Shown in pieces: positions 25,486 through 34,760 of a DNA stretch of 34,784 nucleotides (positions within the stretch are counted from its first letter, which is position 1; the number at the start of each line of letters is the position of its first letter). Source of the DNA: DATGMS01 sp040905145 (GTDB taxonomy: Bacteria > Bacteroidota > Bacteroidia > Cytophagales > Cyclobacteriaceae); NCBI GenBank assembly GCA_040905145.1, contig JBBDSC010000127.1, positions 1 through 34,784 on the forward strand. Direction: 5' to 3'. The translations under genes were made by a program, and so were the position numbers. The notes beneath the pieces are model-generated. The model was given only the letters and a program-made list of their open reading frames with translations, had not been told where the DNA came from and did no database searches.

Positions 25486-28400
25486 TTAAAAATTTACATT
25501 CACTCCCAAGGCATAAGTTCTTGGTATTGGATAAGGGCTAATATCTACACCTTCCCTAAGGCCGTTTAAACCGTGCAGACTTGCCTCAGGATTGGCTCCT
25601 TTATATTTAGTGATGACCAAAGCTTGTTGGATACTCAGGAAAATCCTTGTTTGACTAACATGGCTTGTAATCGTTGGCAGGTTATAGCCCAAGGTGATAT
25701 TTTTTACCGTTAAATAAGAAGCATCGAGCGCCAATCTATCCTGATTGGTCCTTGGAAAGGCGGTTGTCCCTGACAGTGAACGCCCAATTATGCCTGCACC
25801 GGGATTTTCAGGAGAACGCCATCTGTCTTTCATGTATTTTTCGACATTAAAGATCCCCTCCAATGTTTCAGACCATTCTGCCAAAGAGTAGTACATTTTA
25901 CCACCATAAGCACCGGACATAACAATATTCATATCAAACCTTTTATAGGCAAAGGTATTATTGATACCAAAGAAAAATTTTGGATTAGGATTGCCAATAT
26001 AGGTCCTGTCATCACTAGTTATAACCCCATCCTCATTTAAATCTTTAAATCTTATTGTTCCTACTGCTGAAGTAAGGTGCTTTGGCTGGGAATCAAATTC
26101 TTCCTGGGTCATGTAAATACCATCAAACACAAATCCATAAAATTGTCCTATAGGATATCCAACTTCTGTTTTCCATATCCCAGATGAATATTCACCAATA
26201 CCACCTATTGGCGTGTCATTGGTGCCTAATTTGATTACCTTGTTTCGGTTAAAGGAAATGTTAAGGTCGGAACTCCATGAAAAAATCCCGCTTAAGTTTT
26301 GGGAACTTACGCCAAACTCATATCCCCAAAAATGAAATTCACCTATATTATCTTGTATATTGGGATAGCCTGTTCCATAGGGAATATCTACCTGGTACAG
26401 CATATCGGTAGTATTTTTATCATAATAATCCGCTGTAAAAGTGATCCTGTCATTAAATAAACCAACATCCAAACCTATATCCATCCCCCGCGTAGTTTCC
26501 CAGGTTAAGTGCGGATTGCCGATGGAAACGGGGCTTCTTCCTTGCGCAAGTGAATTGCCAAACACATAATTGGTGGAAGAAATATTCCCAAACTGACTAT
26601 AATTTCCAATATTAAAATTTCCTGCATATCCGTATTCAGCCCTTAGCTTCATAAAACTAAGACTGGGTAACCCTTTAGCAAAATTCTCATCAGATATAAT
26701 CCATCCGGCAGATATGGAGGGAAATGTTCCCCAACGGTTTTCCGACCCAAACCTGGAAGATCCATCCCGCCGAACTGATGCAGAGAGTAAATATTTACCT
26801 TTGTAATTATAGTTTAAACGGCTATACATGGAAAGTAAAGCCCATTCAGTGGCATTACTGTTCCCATATCTAATGGCAGCAGCATCTATCCATGTAACAT
26901 CGTCATCCGGAAAATCTGTACCGGTAAGCAAATTATTTTCCAGTCTGAATTTCTGCGCTGAATACCCTACCAATGCATCTATATGGTGGCTTTCGAAAGT
27001 TTTAGTAAAATTTAGGGTATTTTCGCTCAACCATGAATCATAAGCTGAATTGGCATATGAAGCAGTAGCCATCCTAGGAGGAGGGGCAAATATGCTTCCT
27101 GTAGTAGAAGGATTAAATATCCTCCGCTTGCTGTTTCCCATCTCCAGGGAAATTGAACTTTTAAAATAGAAATTTTTTAAAAAATCCACATCCACATAAG
27201 CATTTGACAGCAACCTGTTTTCACTGGATCGATCTGTTGTTTCCAACATCGTCTTTTTCCAGTTGGGAAAGGTAAATAAACCAGGCCCTGTAAAACTCAG
27301 TTTTTGTGAACCATCCTCATTGGTATCATCCGGTGAAAAGATAGGAGGGGTGATCAACGCTGAATACAATATATTATAAAACCCATCAGTGGTTTGGTTT
27401 AAACGGGTTTGATAGGTGGGAGCAACATTTAATCCCACTCTAATGTTGTCACTTACTTTATATTCATTGTTTGACCGTAAAGAATAGCGTTTGAAACCAG
27501 TATTGATTACTACGCCATCTTCATCAAAAACACCTACTGTAGTAGCAGAATTAAAATTTTCTGTTCCGGAAAGAAAAGACAGGTTGTAATTTTTTGTACT
27601 TCCCGGTTGTAACAGTTCCTCGTACCAGTCAGTACTTTTACCAGTATATCCCTCAGGGTTCTGATACAACTCCGGTATTTCTCCGGTGTATCCCTCATAT
27701 CTTATCTTGTCTTCAAATATTTCTTTTCTATCCTGAAGAAACTCCTGTGCATTCATTAAATCGGCCCGGCCCCTCTGAGGCACTTGTGAAACACCATAGG
27801 TGGCACTAAACTGGACAACTGTCTCTCCTTGTTTAGCCTTTTTGGTTGTAATTAAAACCACGCCATTGGCTGCACGGGAGCCATAAAGCGCAGCAGCTGA
27901 AGCTCCTTTCAATACAGAAAAGCTTTCGATTTCGTTGGGGTTTATATTATTGATATCACCTACAATGGGAAAACCATCCACCACAAACAAAGGATTATTT
28001 CCCGCATTGATGGAAGCAGCTCCCCGGATGCGGATGGCTATGCCACTGCCCGGTGTTCCCGAAGATTGATTGATCTGTACTCCTGGAATCCTACCCTGGA
28101 GTTTTTGGGCAAACTGCCCTACTGGCTGGTCTTCTAATTGTTTTGCTTCCAAAGTGGCAATCGAACCGGTCACCTCTCTTTGGCTTTGTGTTCCGTATCC
28201 CACCACCACTACTTCATCAAGATTTTGGGTATCCTGTGTCAAAACAACATCAATCACTGACCTACCATTCACCGCCTCTTCCTGAGAAATAAAACCAATG
28301 GATGAAAACACCAATATGTCGTCCTCATTGGGTACTGTAATATTATAATTACCCTCTATATCAGTTACAGTTCCAGTGAAAGTACCCTCTATCAATACAG

Positions 28401-28608
28401 TTACACCAGGTAAGCCCTCATTATCAACTGATGAGGTTACTTTACCTGAAACTTTTATCTCCGCCTCTCTCAGAATAGCGGGTATATTGCTTGCTTGTTG
28501 TCCTCCAGTGGCATGCGCAAGACATAAGTCAACCAATAGAAGCTGACATAAAATCCCAATACATGAATAATTGGCCACTTTCAATAGTTTGTAATAATGC
28601 TTTTTCAT
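25486..28608 (-). CDS. SusC-like TonB-dependent receptor (orphan pair)
   Basis: This 1040-residue receptor starts at 28608 (MKKHYYKLLKVANYSCIGIL). It has a regulatory-like domain (VSGKVTSSVDNEGLPGVT), TonB-box-like DEVVVVGYGTQ, plug with NNPLFVVDGFP and AALYGSRAANGVVLITTKKA, and a barrel ending ALGVNVNF. Its N-terminus is related to the other three but clearly more divergent, and only the last ~50 bases of its leader resemble theirs. Only a SusD gene follows, so the enzymes that supply its ligand must be encoded elsewhere, or the ligand needs no extracellular digestion. The substrate is unknown. Confidence 0.97.
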   Translation of the reverse strand: MKKHYYKLLKVANYSCIGILCQLLLVDLCLAHATGGQQASNIPAILREAEIKVSGKVTSSVDNEGLPGVTVLIEGTFTGTVTDIEGNYNITVPNEDDILVFSSIGFISQEEAVNGRSVIDVVLTQDTQNLDEVVVVGYGTQSQREVTGSIATLEAKQLEDQPVGQFAQKLQGRIPGVQINQSSGTPGSGIAIRIRGAASINAGNNPLFVVDGFPIVGDINNINPNEIESFSVLKGASAAALYGSRAANGVVLITTKKAKQGETVVQFSATYGVSQVPQRGRADLMNAQEFLQDRKEIFEDKIRYEGYTGEIPELYQNPEGYTGKSTDWYEELLQPGSTKNYNLSFLSGTENFNSATTVGVFDEDGVVINTGFKRYSLRSNNEYKVSDNIRVGLNVAPTYQTRLNQTTDGFYNILYSALITPPIFSPDDTNEDGSQKLSFTGPGLFTFPNWKKTMLETTDRSSENRLLSNAYVDVDFLKNFYFKSSISLEMGNSKRRIFNPSTTGSIFAPPPRMATASYANSAYDSWLSENTLNFTKTFESHHIDALVGYSAQKFRLENNLLTGTDFPDDDVTWIDAAAIRYGNSNATEWALLSMYSRLNYNYKGKYLLSASVRRDGSSRFGSENRWGTFPSISAGWIISDENFAKGLPSLSFMKLRAEYGYAGNFNIGNYSQFGNISSTNYVFGNSLAQGRSPVSIGNPHLTWETTRGMDIGLDVGLFNDRITFTADYYDKNTTDMLYQVDIPYGTGYPNIQDNIGEFHFWGYEFGVSSQNLSGIFSWSSDLNISFNRNKVIKLGTNDTPIGGIGEYSSGIWKTEVGYPIGQFYGFVFDGIYMTQEEFDSQPKHLTSAVGTIRFKDLNEDGVITSDDRTYIGNPNPKFFFGINNTFAYKRFDMNIVMSGAYGGKMYYSLAEWSETLEGIFNVEKYMKDRWRSPENPGAGIIGRSLSGTTAFPRTNQDRLALDASYLTVKNITLGYNLPTITSHVSQTRIFLSIQQALVITKYKGANPEASLHGLNGLREGVDISPYPIPRTYALGVNVNF

Positions 28609-29231
28609 ACTTTTTTAATTGTGGGTTAAGTTTAGGTTATCTGCATTTTATTATTATATTCACTCCATACCATTTTTAATGGTATTGTGAAAAGGGGTAA
28701 AATCCGTTCCGCCAAAAATCCATATTCTTCCTTCCATCAAAAAGTGTTTTAATCAACCGGATTGCTGTTTACTGAACGTTATTTTATCTTTTGGTGCAAA
28801 AAGTATTTACTGTTTTTAAGCCATTTGTTTTTGTTCCTGCTTCCAAACTTCTATCTCTTTTCCGATCAATAGCTGCATGATATTCCTCATGGGAGGACAT
28901 GCTCCAGATTTTATTAAACCCCTCAAATACTTCACGATTAGCAGCAGAAGTACATACCATACCCCCAAGATCCTTCCTCTCATTTATAGTAGCCCCGTCA
29001 CTTTATCACAAAATAATAAGATGGTCAATCTCCGTATAATGATAGCTTATGAATTTTACTTTTCCTAATATAGCTCATGGGGAATACAAACCCATAATAA
29101 TTTTTAATAAAAAATTAAATACTACCGACTTGCAAAAACCAATGGCTTTTTTTAGTCAATCATTTCTATGACAAAATCCTCTTTTATTATAGTACTTACA
29201 ATGGGTTATTGCTAAAGTATTTAAAATACCT
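28609..29231 (-). other. Intergenic region upstream of the orphan SusC
   Basis: These 623 bases carry no intact recognisable gene. Near the SusC start the sequence keeps the leader motif ATGCAGATAA and a CA/A-rich run. A perfect eight-base-pair hairpin (ATACCATT / AATGGTAT, three-base loop) lies at 28667-28685. A possible coding remnant lies at 28784-28960. From about 29010 to the insertion sequence the DNA is A/T rich with no feature I can support. No clear TAnnTTTG promoter box was found. Confidence 0.4.
28784..28960 (-). pseudogene. Possible coding remnant, unrecognised
   Basis: An open frame of 58 codons starting MVCTSAANREVFEGF and containing IWSMSSHEEYHAAIDRKRD has a protein-like composition, and the frame stays open upstream for some codons without a start. 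An overlapping frame (28816-28890) ends with EIEVWKQEQKQMA, also protein-like, so a frameshifted gene tail is possible. No family is recognised. It lies between the insertion sequence and the SusC gene, a common place for decayed sequence. Evidence is weak. Confidence 0.2.
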
Positions 29232-30290
29232 CTAGTGTGAAGATTTATTAAAAGACGAACTATTGGGGCTGTAGGTCCATTTAAAAGGCTTGGCCCTCGT
29301 TTCATTATAAGTTTTGACATACTCCAACAGCTGGTCGATGAGCTGTTGCTTTGAATGCCAAACCCCACCCTTAAGCACGTCTTTGCTAAGGATGTTAAAC
29401 CAGATTTCTATTTGGTTCAGCCAGGAAGAATAGGTGGGCGTAAAGTGCATTGTCATCCGTTTTTTAGATGATACCCATTCTTTTACTTTATGGTGCTTAT
29501 GTACATTCAGGTTGTCTACGATGATGTGGAGGTGCTTTTTAGGGTATTTTCGATATATTTTTTTAAGGAATTTCAAGAAGTTTTCATGGTTGTCTTTGTC
29601 TATTGTATCTGCTGTGGCCTCACCTTGGTGCACCGCCAGTGCGGCAATCAGGGATACTGTTCCATTCCGCTTGTAGGTGGCCGTGAGCCTTTTTGGATTT
29701 CCGGCCCTTAAAGGAAGTTCCGGCTGGGAGCGATCCAGTGCCTGGATAGAAGTCTTCTCGTCTACGGAGATGACCAGTGCATTTTCCGGCGGGGACATGT
29801 ACAGCCCTATCACTTTCAGCATCTTTTCCTCAAATTCAGGATCAGTGCTTTTCCCACACCAGTATTCCACCTTATGGGGTTTTAAAATATTTTCCTTCAA
29901 TATTTTATGCACCGTTGTCTGGCTTACGCCAAGGTCTTTGGCTATCCTCCGCTGGCTCCAGTTTGTATAGCCGCCCGCAGGTTTTTCGCATGCTTTCTGG
30001 ATGACCCTTGCCTTGAGCTCATCGTTGTAGATTGGTTTCTTGCCCCGGCCTGCCATATCTTTGAGGCCCAACAGCCCCTTGCTTAAATACCGGGCCTTCC
30101 ATTTTGCCACAGCTTCCCTGCCAACGGAAAGCTCTTCCTGGACCTGGTCGTAACTTTTCCCTGCATGCAGTCCAAGGATGATCCGTGAACGGATAACGTA
30201 ACGGTAATCCAATTTGCCCGAGCGGGCCATACTTTTTAATTCTGCCAGATCACTTTCTGGGATTTCAAGAGGTTTTCCTGTTCGAGCCAT
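29232..30290 (-). CDS. IS630-family transposase
   Basis: This 352-residue transposase has N-terminal helix-turn-helix segments (SYDQVQEELSVGREAVAKWK, RRIAKDLGVSQTTVHKILK) and a DDE catalytic core. The acidic triad is D177 (ISVDEKTS), D259 (HIIVDNLNVHKHH) and E295 (TPTYSSWLNQIEIWF), with 35 residues between the last two, as usual for IS630. The length fits the family and the frame is intact, so the enzyme may be active. The last residues (FNKSSH) and the TAG stop are read from the inverted repeat itself, and the stop uses the TA next to the element end. It catalyses cut-and-paste movement into TA sites. Confidence 0.96.
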   Translation of the reverse strand: MARTGKPLEIPESDLAELKSMARSGKLDYRYVIRSRIILGLHAGKSYDQVQEELSVGREAVAKWKARYLSKGLLGLKDMAGRGKKPIYNDELKARVIQKACEKPAGGYTNWSQRRIAKDLGVSQTTVHKILKENILKPHKVEYWCGKSTDPEFEEKMLKVIGLYMSPPENALVISVDEKTSIQALDRSQPELPLRAGNPKRLTATYKRNGTVSLIAALAVHQGEATADTIDKDNHENFLKFLKKIYRKYPKKHLHIIVDNLNVHKHHKVKEWVSSKKRMTMHFTPTYSSWLNQIEIWFNILSKDVLKGGVWHSKQQLIDQLLEYVKTYNETRAKPFKWTYSPNSSSFNKSSH

Positions 30291-30348
30291 GAATCAAATT
30301 TAAAAAATAAATTTAATTTAGTTCGTTTATATAAAAATCTTCACACTA
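29233..30348. mobile_element. IS630-family insertion sequence with terminal inverted repeats
   Basis: The ends are GTGTGAAGATTT at 29235 and its complement ending at 30346. The repeats can be aligned imperfectly for about 30 bases, including a shared ACGAACTA. Both ends are flanked by TA (29233-29234 and 30347-30348), the expected target duplication of this family. The element is about 1.1 kb and carries only the transposase gene. The right-hand TA is also the left-hand TA of the small palindromic element next to it. Confidence 0.9.
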
Positions 30349-30476
30349 GTGTAATGATTGCTAAGTAGGCATACTTAATTATTCATACTATCACCTGGCT
30401 TCTAATGATAAAAACATGCCTAAAAATGAATAGTGATAGTATGAATTAGTTCACTTATTTAATAATCGTTACACTA
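30347..30476. mobile_element. MITE-like palindromic element abutting the IS630 element
   Basis: These 126 bases between two TA dinucleotides have terminal repeats GTGTAATGATT and its complement (one mismatch). Longer imperfect similarity extends about 50 bases inward. Within it, ATTCATACTATCAC at 30381-30394 and its exact complement at 30433-30446 form a second stem. It has no coding capacity. The GTGT ends and TA borders place it in the same superfamily as the neighbouring IS630, though the terminal bases differ enough that another transposase may have mobilised it. It ends 38 bases after the DUF1501 stop codon. Confidence 0.75.
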
Positions 30477-30514
30477 GCCGGCACATGTTTATTAACCGAA
30501 TTTCTTGATCCATT

Positions 30515-32002
30515 TTATGCTATTATATCCTTCACAACATTTCCTGCTACATCTGTCAGACGAAAATCTCTTCCCTGAAACGAGTAGGTAAGCCTTTCAT
30601 GATCCATCCCCATCAAATGCAGAATTGTCGCCTGCAGATCATGTATATGAACTCTGTCTTTTATGCCATAGTACCCTATTTCATCTGTTTCTCCATAAGT
30701 AACGCCTCCTTTCACACCTCCACCAGCCATCCAAACTGAAAAGGCCTCCGTATGATGATCTCTTCCCATGAAAGGCCTTGCTTTCCCATTCATGCTTTCT
30801 TGCATAGGTGTACGTCCAAATTCACCGCCCCAGACAATTAAAGTTTCTTCCAGTAATCCTCTTTGTTTTAAATCTTTGATAAGAGCAGTCATAGGCTGAT
30901 CCACCTGCAGACATTTTTCCTTAAAACCTACTTCTAATGCCATACTCTTGTCGATTCCGTGAGTATCCCAACCCCAGTCATATAATTGCACAAAACGTAC
31001 ATCTCGCTCTACAAGCCTTCTGGCCAGCAAACAATTATTGCCAAAAGAAGATTTGCCAGGTTCAGTACCATACATCTGATGAATATATTCAGGCTCTTTT
31101 GAAATATCCATTACATCGGGTACAGTGGTTTGCATTCGGAAAGCCATCTCATATTGTGAAATACGGGTTAAAATCTCAGGATCACCTAAATCATTATATT
31201 CTTTCTCATTGATACTGTTAATAGCATCCAGAGTCTTGCGTCGCAAACTGCTGCTAATGCCACTTGGATTAGAAACATACAACACAGGATCACCTTCAGA
31301 ACGACATTGTACTCCCTGATAAATAGACGGAAGAAAGCCACTACCCCAAATACTTTTACCGGCATCAGGAGTTTTACCACCGGAAACGAGCACAATAAAC
31401 CCAGGCAAATTTTCATTCTCTGAACCAAGGCCATATGTTAACCATGAACCCATACTAGGTTTTCCCAAACGAGCGCTACCCGTTTGCATAAACAATTGAG
31501 CAGGCGCATGATTAAACTCATCCGTATGCATAGACTTGATAAGAGCTACATCATCCACTACAGAAGAAAAATAAGGAAGATGATTGGAAATCATCATGCC
31601 TGACTCTCCACATGATTTAAATATTGCCTGAGGCCCCAGCATCTTAGGAACTCCCCGTATAAAAGCAAATTTCTTCCCTTCCAGCAGTGACGCAGGACAA
31701 TCTTGATTATGAAGCTTTGCCAGCTCTGGCTTATAATCAAACAGTTCCAGTTGTGATGGAGCCCCTGCCATATGCAAGTATATCACTCGCTTTGCCTTTG
31801 GAGCAAAGTGAGCTAATTGAGCGAACATGTCATTGTTGCTCGTTGTTACAGACGTGGTTCTCGGCTTATTAGAAGGAAATGGATTACATCCCATCAATGA
31901 GCCGAGAGCGATGGCTCCTAAACCAGAGCTACATTTCTTCAGAAAATGCCGCCGGGTTTCAAATTGTAGTTTCTTGTATTGTAATTCCTGAAATATATCC
32001 AT
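30515..32002 (-). CDS. DUF1501 protein, Tat-exported
   Basis: This is a DUF1501 family member (PF07394), related to the alkaline phosphatase/sulfatase fold and of unknown reaction. A twin-arginine motif ETRRHFLKKCSSGLG precedes a hydrophobic stretch (IALGSLMG). Family landmarks are VIYLHMAGAPSQLELFDYKP, HLPYFSSVVDDVALIKSMHT, HAPAQLFMQTG, WDTHG, VWGGEFGRTPM and GRDHHTEAFSVWMAGGGVKG. I chose the ATG at 32002, one base after the stop of the upstream gene (TAACATG). The ATG at 32023 would lie inside that gene and adds seven residues. Translational coupling to the DUF1549/DUF1553 cytochrome gene is likely; these two families are regularly found as neighbours in Planctomycetes and Bacteroidota. Confidence 0.93.
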   Translation of the reverse strand: MDIFQELQYKKLQFETRRHFLKKCSSGLGAIALGSLMGCNPFPSNKPRTTSVTTSNNDMFAQLAHFAPKAKRVIYLHMAGAPSQLELFDYKPELAKLHNQDCPASLLEGKKFAFIRGVPKMLGPQAIFKSCGESGMMISNHLPYFSSVVDDVALIKSMHTDEFNHAPAQLFMQTGSARLGKPSMGSWLTYGLGSENENLPGFIVLVSGGKTPDAGKSIWGSGFLPSIYQGVQCRSEGDPVLYVSNPSGISSSLRRKTLDAINSINEKEYNDLGDPEILTRISQYEMAFRMQTTVPDVMDISKEPEYIHQMYGTEPGKSSFGNNCLLARRLVERDVRFVQLYDWGWDTHGIDKSMALEVGFKEKCLQVDQPMTALIKDLKQRGLLEETLIVWGGEFGRTPMQESMNGKARPFMGRDHHTEAFSVWMAGGGVKGGVTYGETDEIGYYGIKDRVHIHDLQATILHLMGMDHERLTYSFQGRDFRLTDVAGNVVKDIIA

Positions 32003-32003
32003 G

Positions 32004-34760
32004 TTACTTAGTAATAAATTCATCCAAATTCATAATGGCATTAGCCACTACCGTTAGTGTTGCTAACTTTATATCTTTCTTTCCTGTCAAATTCTCTGCT
32101 GCTTCTGAATCATTTTGAAAATTATCCAGGCCTCGTTCATATAGCTGTTGTAGGTCTTTGAGTTTTGCTGCATCAATCTCTCTGACCATAGCTAGACGGT
32201 AACTCGCTTTGATCTGCTCTTCTACCTGGCCCTTATTTTCTTCCAGCACGCGCTTGGCCAGAGCTTGAGCTGCTTCTATATAAACAGGATCATTCAGCGT
32301 AACTAAAGCTTGTAGTGGCGTATTTGTATCAATACGCCGTGTAACACAGAATTCCCCGCTTGGGCTGTCAAAGGTAGTCATAGAAGGATAAGGGCTCGTT
32401 CTACGCCAGTAAGTATAGAGTCCTCTTCTGTATTTATCTTCCCCTTCACTGGTCTTCCATTCAAGGCCACTATATACAATCTGCCATAAACCTTTCGGCT
32501 GAGGTGGCATTACGCTAGGACCGTAAATTTTATCACTCAGCAACCCACTTACAGCCAGAGCCTGATCGCGGATCTGTTCAGCATTCAGACGTACTCTTGA
32601 ACCACGGGACAGCAGTCGGTTATCAGGATCCTTCGCCAGCAGTTCAGGTGTGGCTTTAGAAGACTGACGATAAGTAGCGGATATCACCATCTGCTTGAGC
32701 TGCTTTTTGATGCTCCAGTTATGTTCAAACATGAACTGCTGTGCCAGCCAATCTAGCAGTTCAGGATGTGACGGATCAAAGCCCTGGGAACCAAAATCTT
32801 CTATGGTTTCTACAATGCCTGTGCCGAATAGCTGCGCCCATAGACGGTTGACCATCACTCTAGCAGTTAGGGGATTATCTTTACTTACCAACCATTCTGC
32901 CATGCCCAAGCGGTTCTGAGGGGCCTCTTTCGGCATGGAATTCCATGCTTCTGGCACCCCCGGCTCTACTTCATCGCCCTGCATCATCCAGTTGCCCCGT
33001 TCAAAAACATGCGTTTTTCTCTGATAACCTTCTTCAAGCTCCACCATGACAGGGGTAGCAGTTACTTCCTGACTGTTCAGCAGACTGAATAACTTATTTT
33101 TAGCTACACCGTAACCGGACTGATCCTGACCAGGTAAGGCTTCAAAGAACAATACCCACTCTATAGTGCAAACAAATCCGTTCTGCCCAGGGTCTTTATA
33201 TACAAAAAACAGATCATGACTTCCCGATATAGGCTTGATAGGGATGCCAATGGTTTCAAACTTCCCCTTTCCTTTATTCTTCTTTACATGCCACATGCCT
33301 AATAACTCTCCTGTTGGGCTATCCATTCTGATCTCCACCATCCCTGTATTTCTGTCAGCATTATAGCTAGCATACATGAGGTTTTTCCCATTGAGAGGCA
33401 CATGTTTAATTCTGGCATGTCCGCCAGGCTCTACAGACAAGTATTTAGCATCACTGAATAATGATCCCTTCATAATCTGATCAAAGGAATGTGCATTTAT
33501 CTTGGGTTCTGTTGTTTTAACCAAATTTACAAAATCCTGTGCCTTTTCCAGCTCCCCATCTGCAGAAGGGGTATTCTGAATTACCCATTTTTTAATATTC
33601 TCTAAATTTTTTTGATCTTCTTCTGTAGTAAAAGTTTTTAAATTAGGTGATTCACTTGGAACATCCTCATCGGCTGTGTTATTAAAATAAGCGTAAAATT
33701 TATAATAATCCTCATGCCGGATTGGATCATAAGGATGGCTGTGGCACTGCACACATTCCATAGTAGTAGCCTGCCACACATTCCAGGTAGTGTTTACTCT
33801 GTCCAAGACGGCTGCCACTCTGAACTCTTCATCATCCGTACCACCTTCATCATTATTCATGGTGTTGCGGTGAAAAGCAGTGGCAATTACCTGCTCATCG
33901 CTAAAGCCAGGCAACAAGTCACCGGCCAATTGTTCAATGGTAAATTCATCAAATGGTTTATCCTCATTAAAAGATTTAATAAGCCAATCTCGGTACTGCC
34001 AAATATTACGTGGTCCATCTTTTTCATACCCTTTAGAATCCGCATATCTGGCCAAATCCATCCACATAGCAGTCCAACGCTCGCCGTAATGCGGTGAAGC
34101 CAGCAGGCGGTCGACTACTCTTTCGTAAGCCTTTGGACTCTCATCATCAAGAAAAATCTTAAGTTCTTCCAATGTGGGAGGTAAACCCGTAAGATCCAAA
34201 CTAACTCTCCGAAGTAAGGTGGCTTTATCTTCCTGCATCGAGGGCTGAAGATTATTTTCTTTCAGCTTATTATTGATAAATTGATCAATTTCATTATTTC
34301 CCCATTCAGAAGAAAAATCCGGCACAATTACAGGTTCAGGCTTTATAAATGCCCAATGATCCTGCCATTGGGCACCCTGTTCAATCCAGCGGATGAGCAT
34401 TTCTATTTCTTCCTTTGGCAGTGGCTCTCCTTCAGGCGGCATACGCACTTCCGGATTATGATGTTTTATGCGGCGGATCATTTCACTTTCCTGCGGATTG
34501 CCCGGTACAATGGCAGGCTTGCCTGATTCATTTGGCCTCAGTGCTTCTGATGGAAATAAGAGACTAAACTCTCCGGATTGTTTCACGCCACCATGGCAAG
34601 TGATGCACTTCTTATTGAGGATAGGTCGGATCTGTGTGTTGAAATCTACATGCTGATTTTCTTTAGAAGTATTATGGTATACTCCATATGCTACTATTAA
34701 ACCCGAAACGCCAATCAGGACAAATAAAAAGATTTTCTTTTTAATCGAAGAACCAGACAT
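32004..34760 (-). CDS. PSCyt1-DUF1549-DUF1553 cytochrome c protein with CBM6-like insert
   Basis: This 918-residue protein has an N-terminal membrane anchor (IFLFVLIGVSGLIVAYGVY). A PSCyt1-type cytochrome follows, with C52-ITC-H56 and a probable ligand M107 in VRMPPEGEPL. The DUF1549 domain (about 155-360; LLRRVSLDLTGLPPT, YGERWTAMWMDLARYADSKG) ends in a second heme motif C336-VQC-H340 with SHPYDPI. Residues about 434-545 resemble a CBM6-like sugar-binding domain (YLSVEPGGHARI, GSHDLFFVYKD, IEWVLFFE). The DUF1553 domain covers about 610-870 (NPLTARVMVNRLWAQLFGTG, NAEQIRDQALAVSGLL). The two hemes suggest periplasmic electron transfer, and the insert suggests carbohydrate contact; the reaction is unknown. 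The start at 34760 gives a normal signal anchor. Only 24 bases lie upstream in the window, so operon membership there is open. Confidence 0.94.
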   Translation of the reverse strand: MSGSSIKKKIFLFVLIGVSGLIVAYGVYHNTSKENQHVDFNTQIRPILNKKCITCHGGVKQSGEFSLLFPSEALRPNESGKPAIVPGNPQESEMIRRIKHHNPEVRMPPEGEPLPKEEIEMLIRWIEQGAQWQDHWAFIKPEPVIVPDFSSEWGNNEIDQFINNKLKENNLQPSMQEDKATLLRRVSLDLTGLPPTLEELKIFLDDESPKAYERVVDRLLASPHYGERWTAMWMDLARYADSKGYEKDGPRNIWQYRDWLIKSFNEDKPFDEFTIEQLAGDLLPGFSDEQVIATAFHRNTMNNDEGGTDDEEFRVAAVLDRVNTTWNVWQATTMECVQCHSHPYDPIRHEDYYKFYAYFNNTADEDVPSESPNLKTFTTEEDQKNLENIKKWVIQNTPSADGELEKAQDFVNLVKTTEPKINAHSFDQIMKGSLFSDAKYLSVEPGGHARIKHVPLNGKNLMYASYNADRNTGMVEIRMDSPTGELLGMWHVKKNKGKGKFETIGIPIKPISGSHDLFFVYKDPGQNGFVCTIEWVLFFEALPGQDQSGYGVAKNKLFSLLNSQEVTATPVMVELEEGYQRKTHVFERGNWMMQGDEVEPGVPEAWNSMPKEAPQNRLGMAEWLVSKDNPLTARVMVNRLWAQLFGTGIVETIEDFGSQGFDPSHPELLDWLAQQFMFEHNWSIKKQLKQMVISATYRQSSKATPELLAKDPDNRLLSRGSRVRLNAEQIRDQALAVSGLLSDKIYGPSVMPPQPKGLWQIVYSGLEWKTSEGEDKYRRGLYTYWRRTSPYPSMTTFDSPSGEFCVTRRIDTNTPLQALVTLNDPVYIEAAQALAKRVLEENKGQVEEQIKASYRLAMVREIDAAKLKDLQQLYERGLDNFQNDSEAAENLTGKKDIKLATLTVVANAIMNLDEFITK

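Noticed and set aside
28877..29068. Plus-strand 63-codon open frame near the IS630 element
   Set aside because: No start context or family features, and the minus strand holds the more protein-like frame.
30381..30446. CRISPR repeat or phage attachment site
   Set aside because: There is a single inverted-repeat pair with TA borders and no direct-repeat array or integrase gene; a MITE-like element explains it better.
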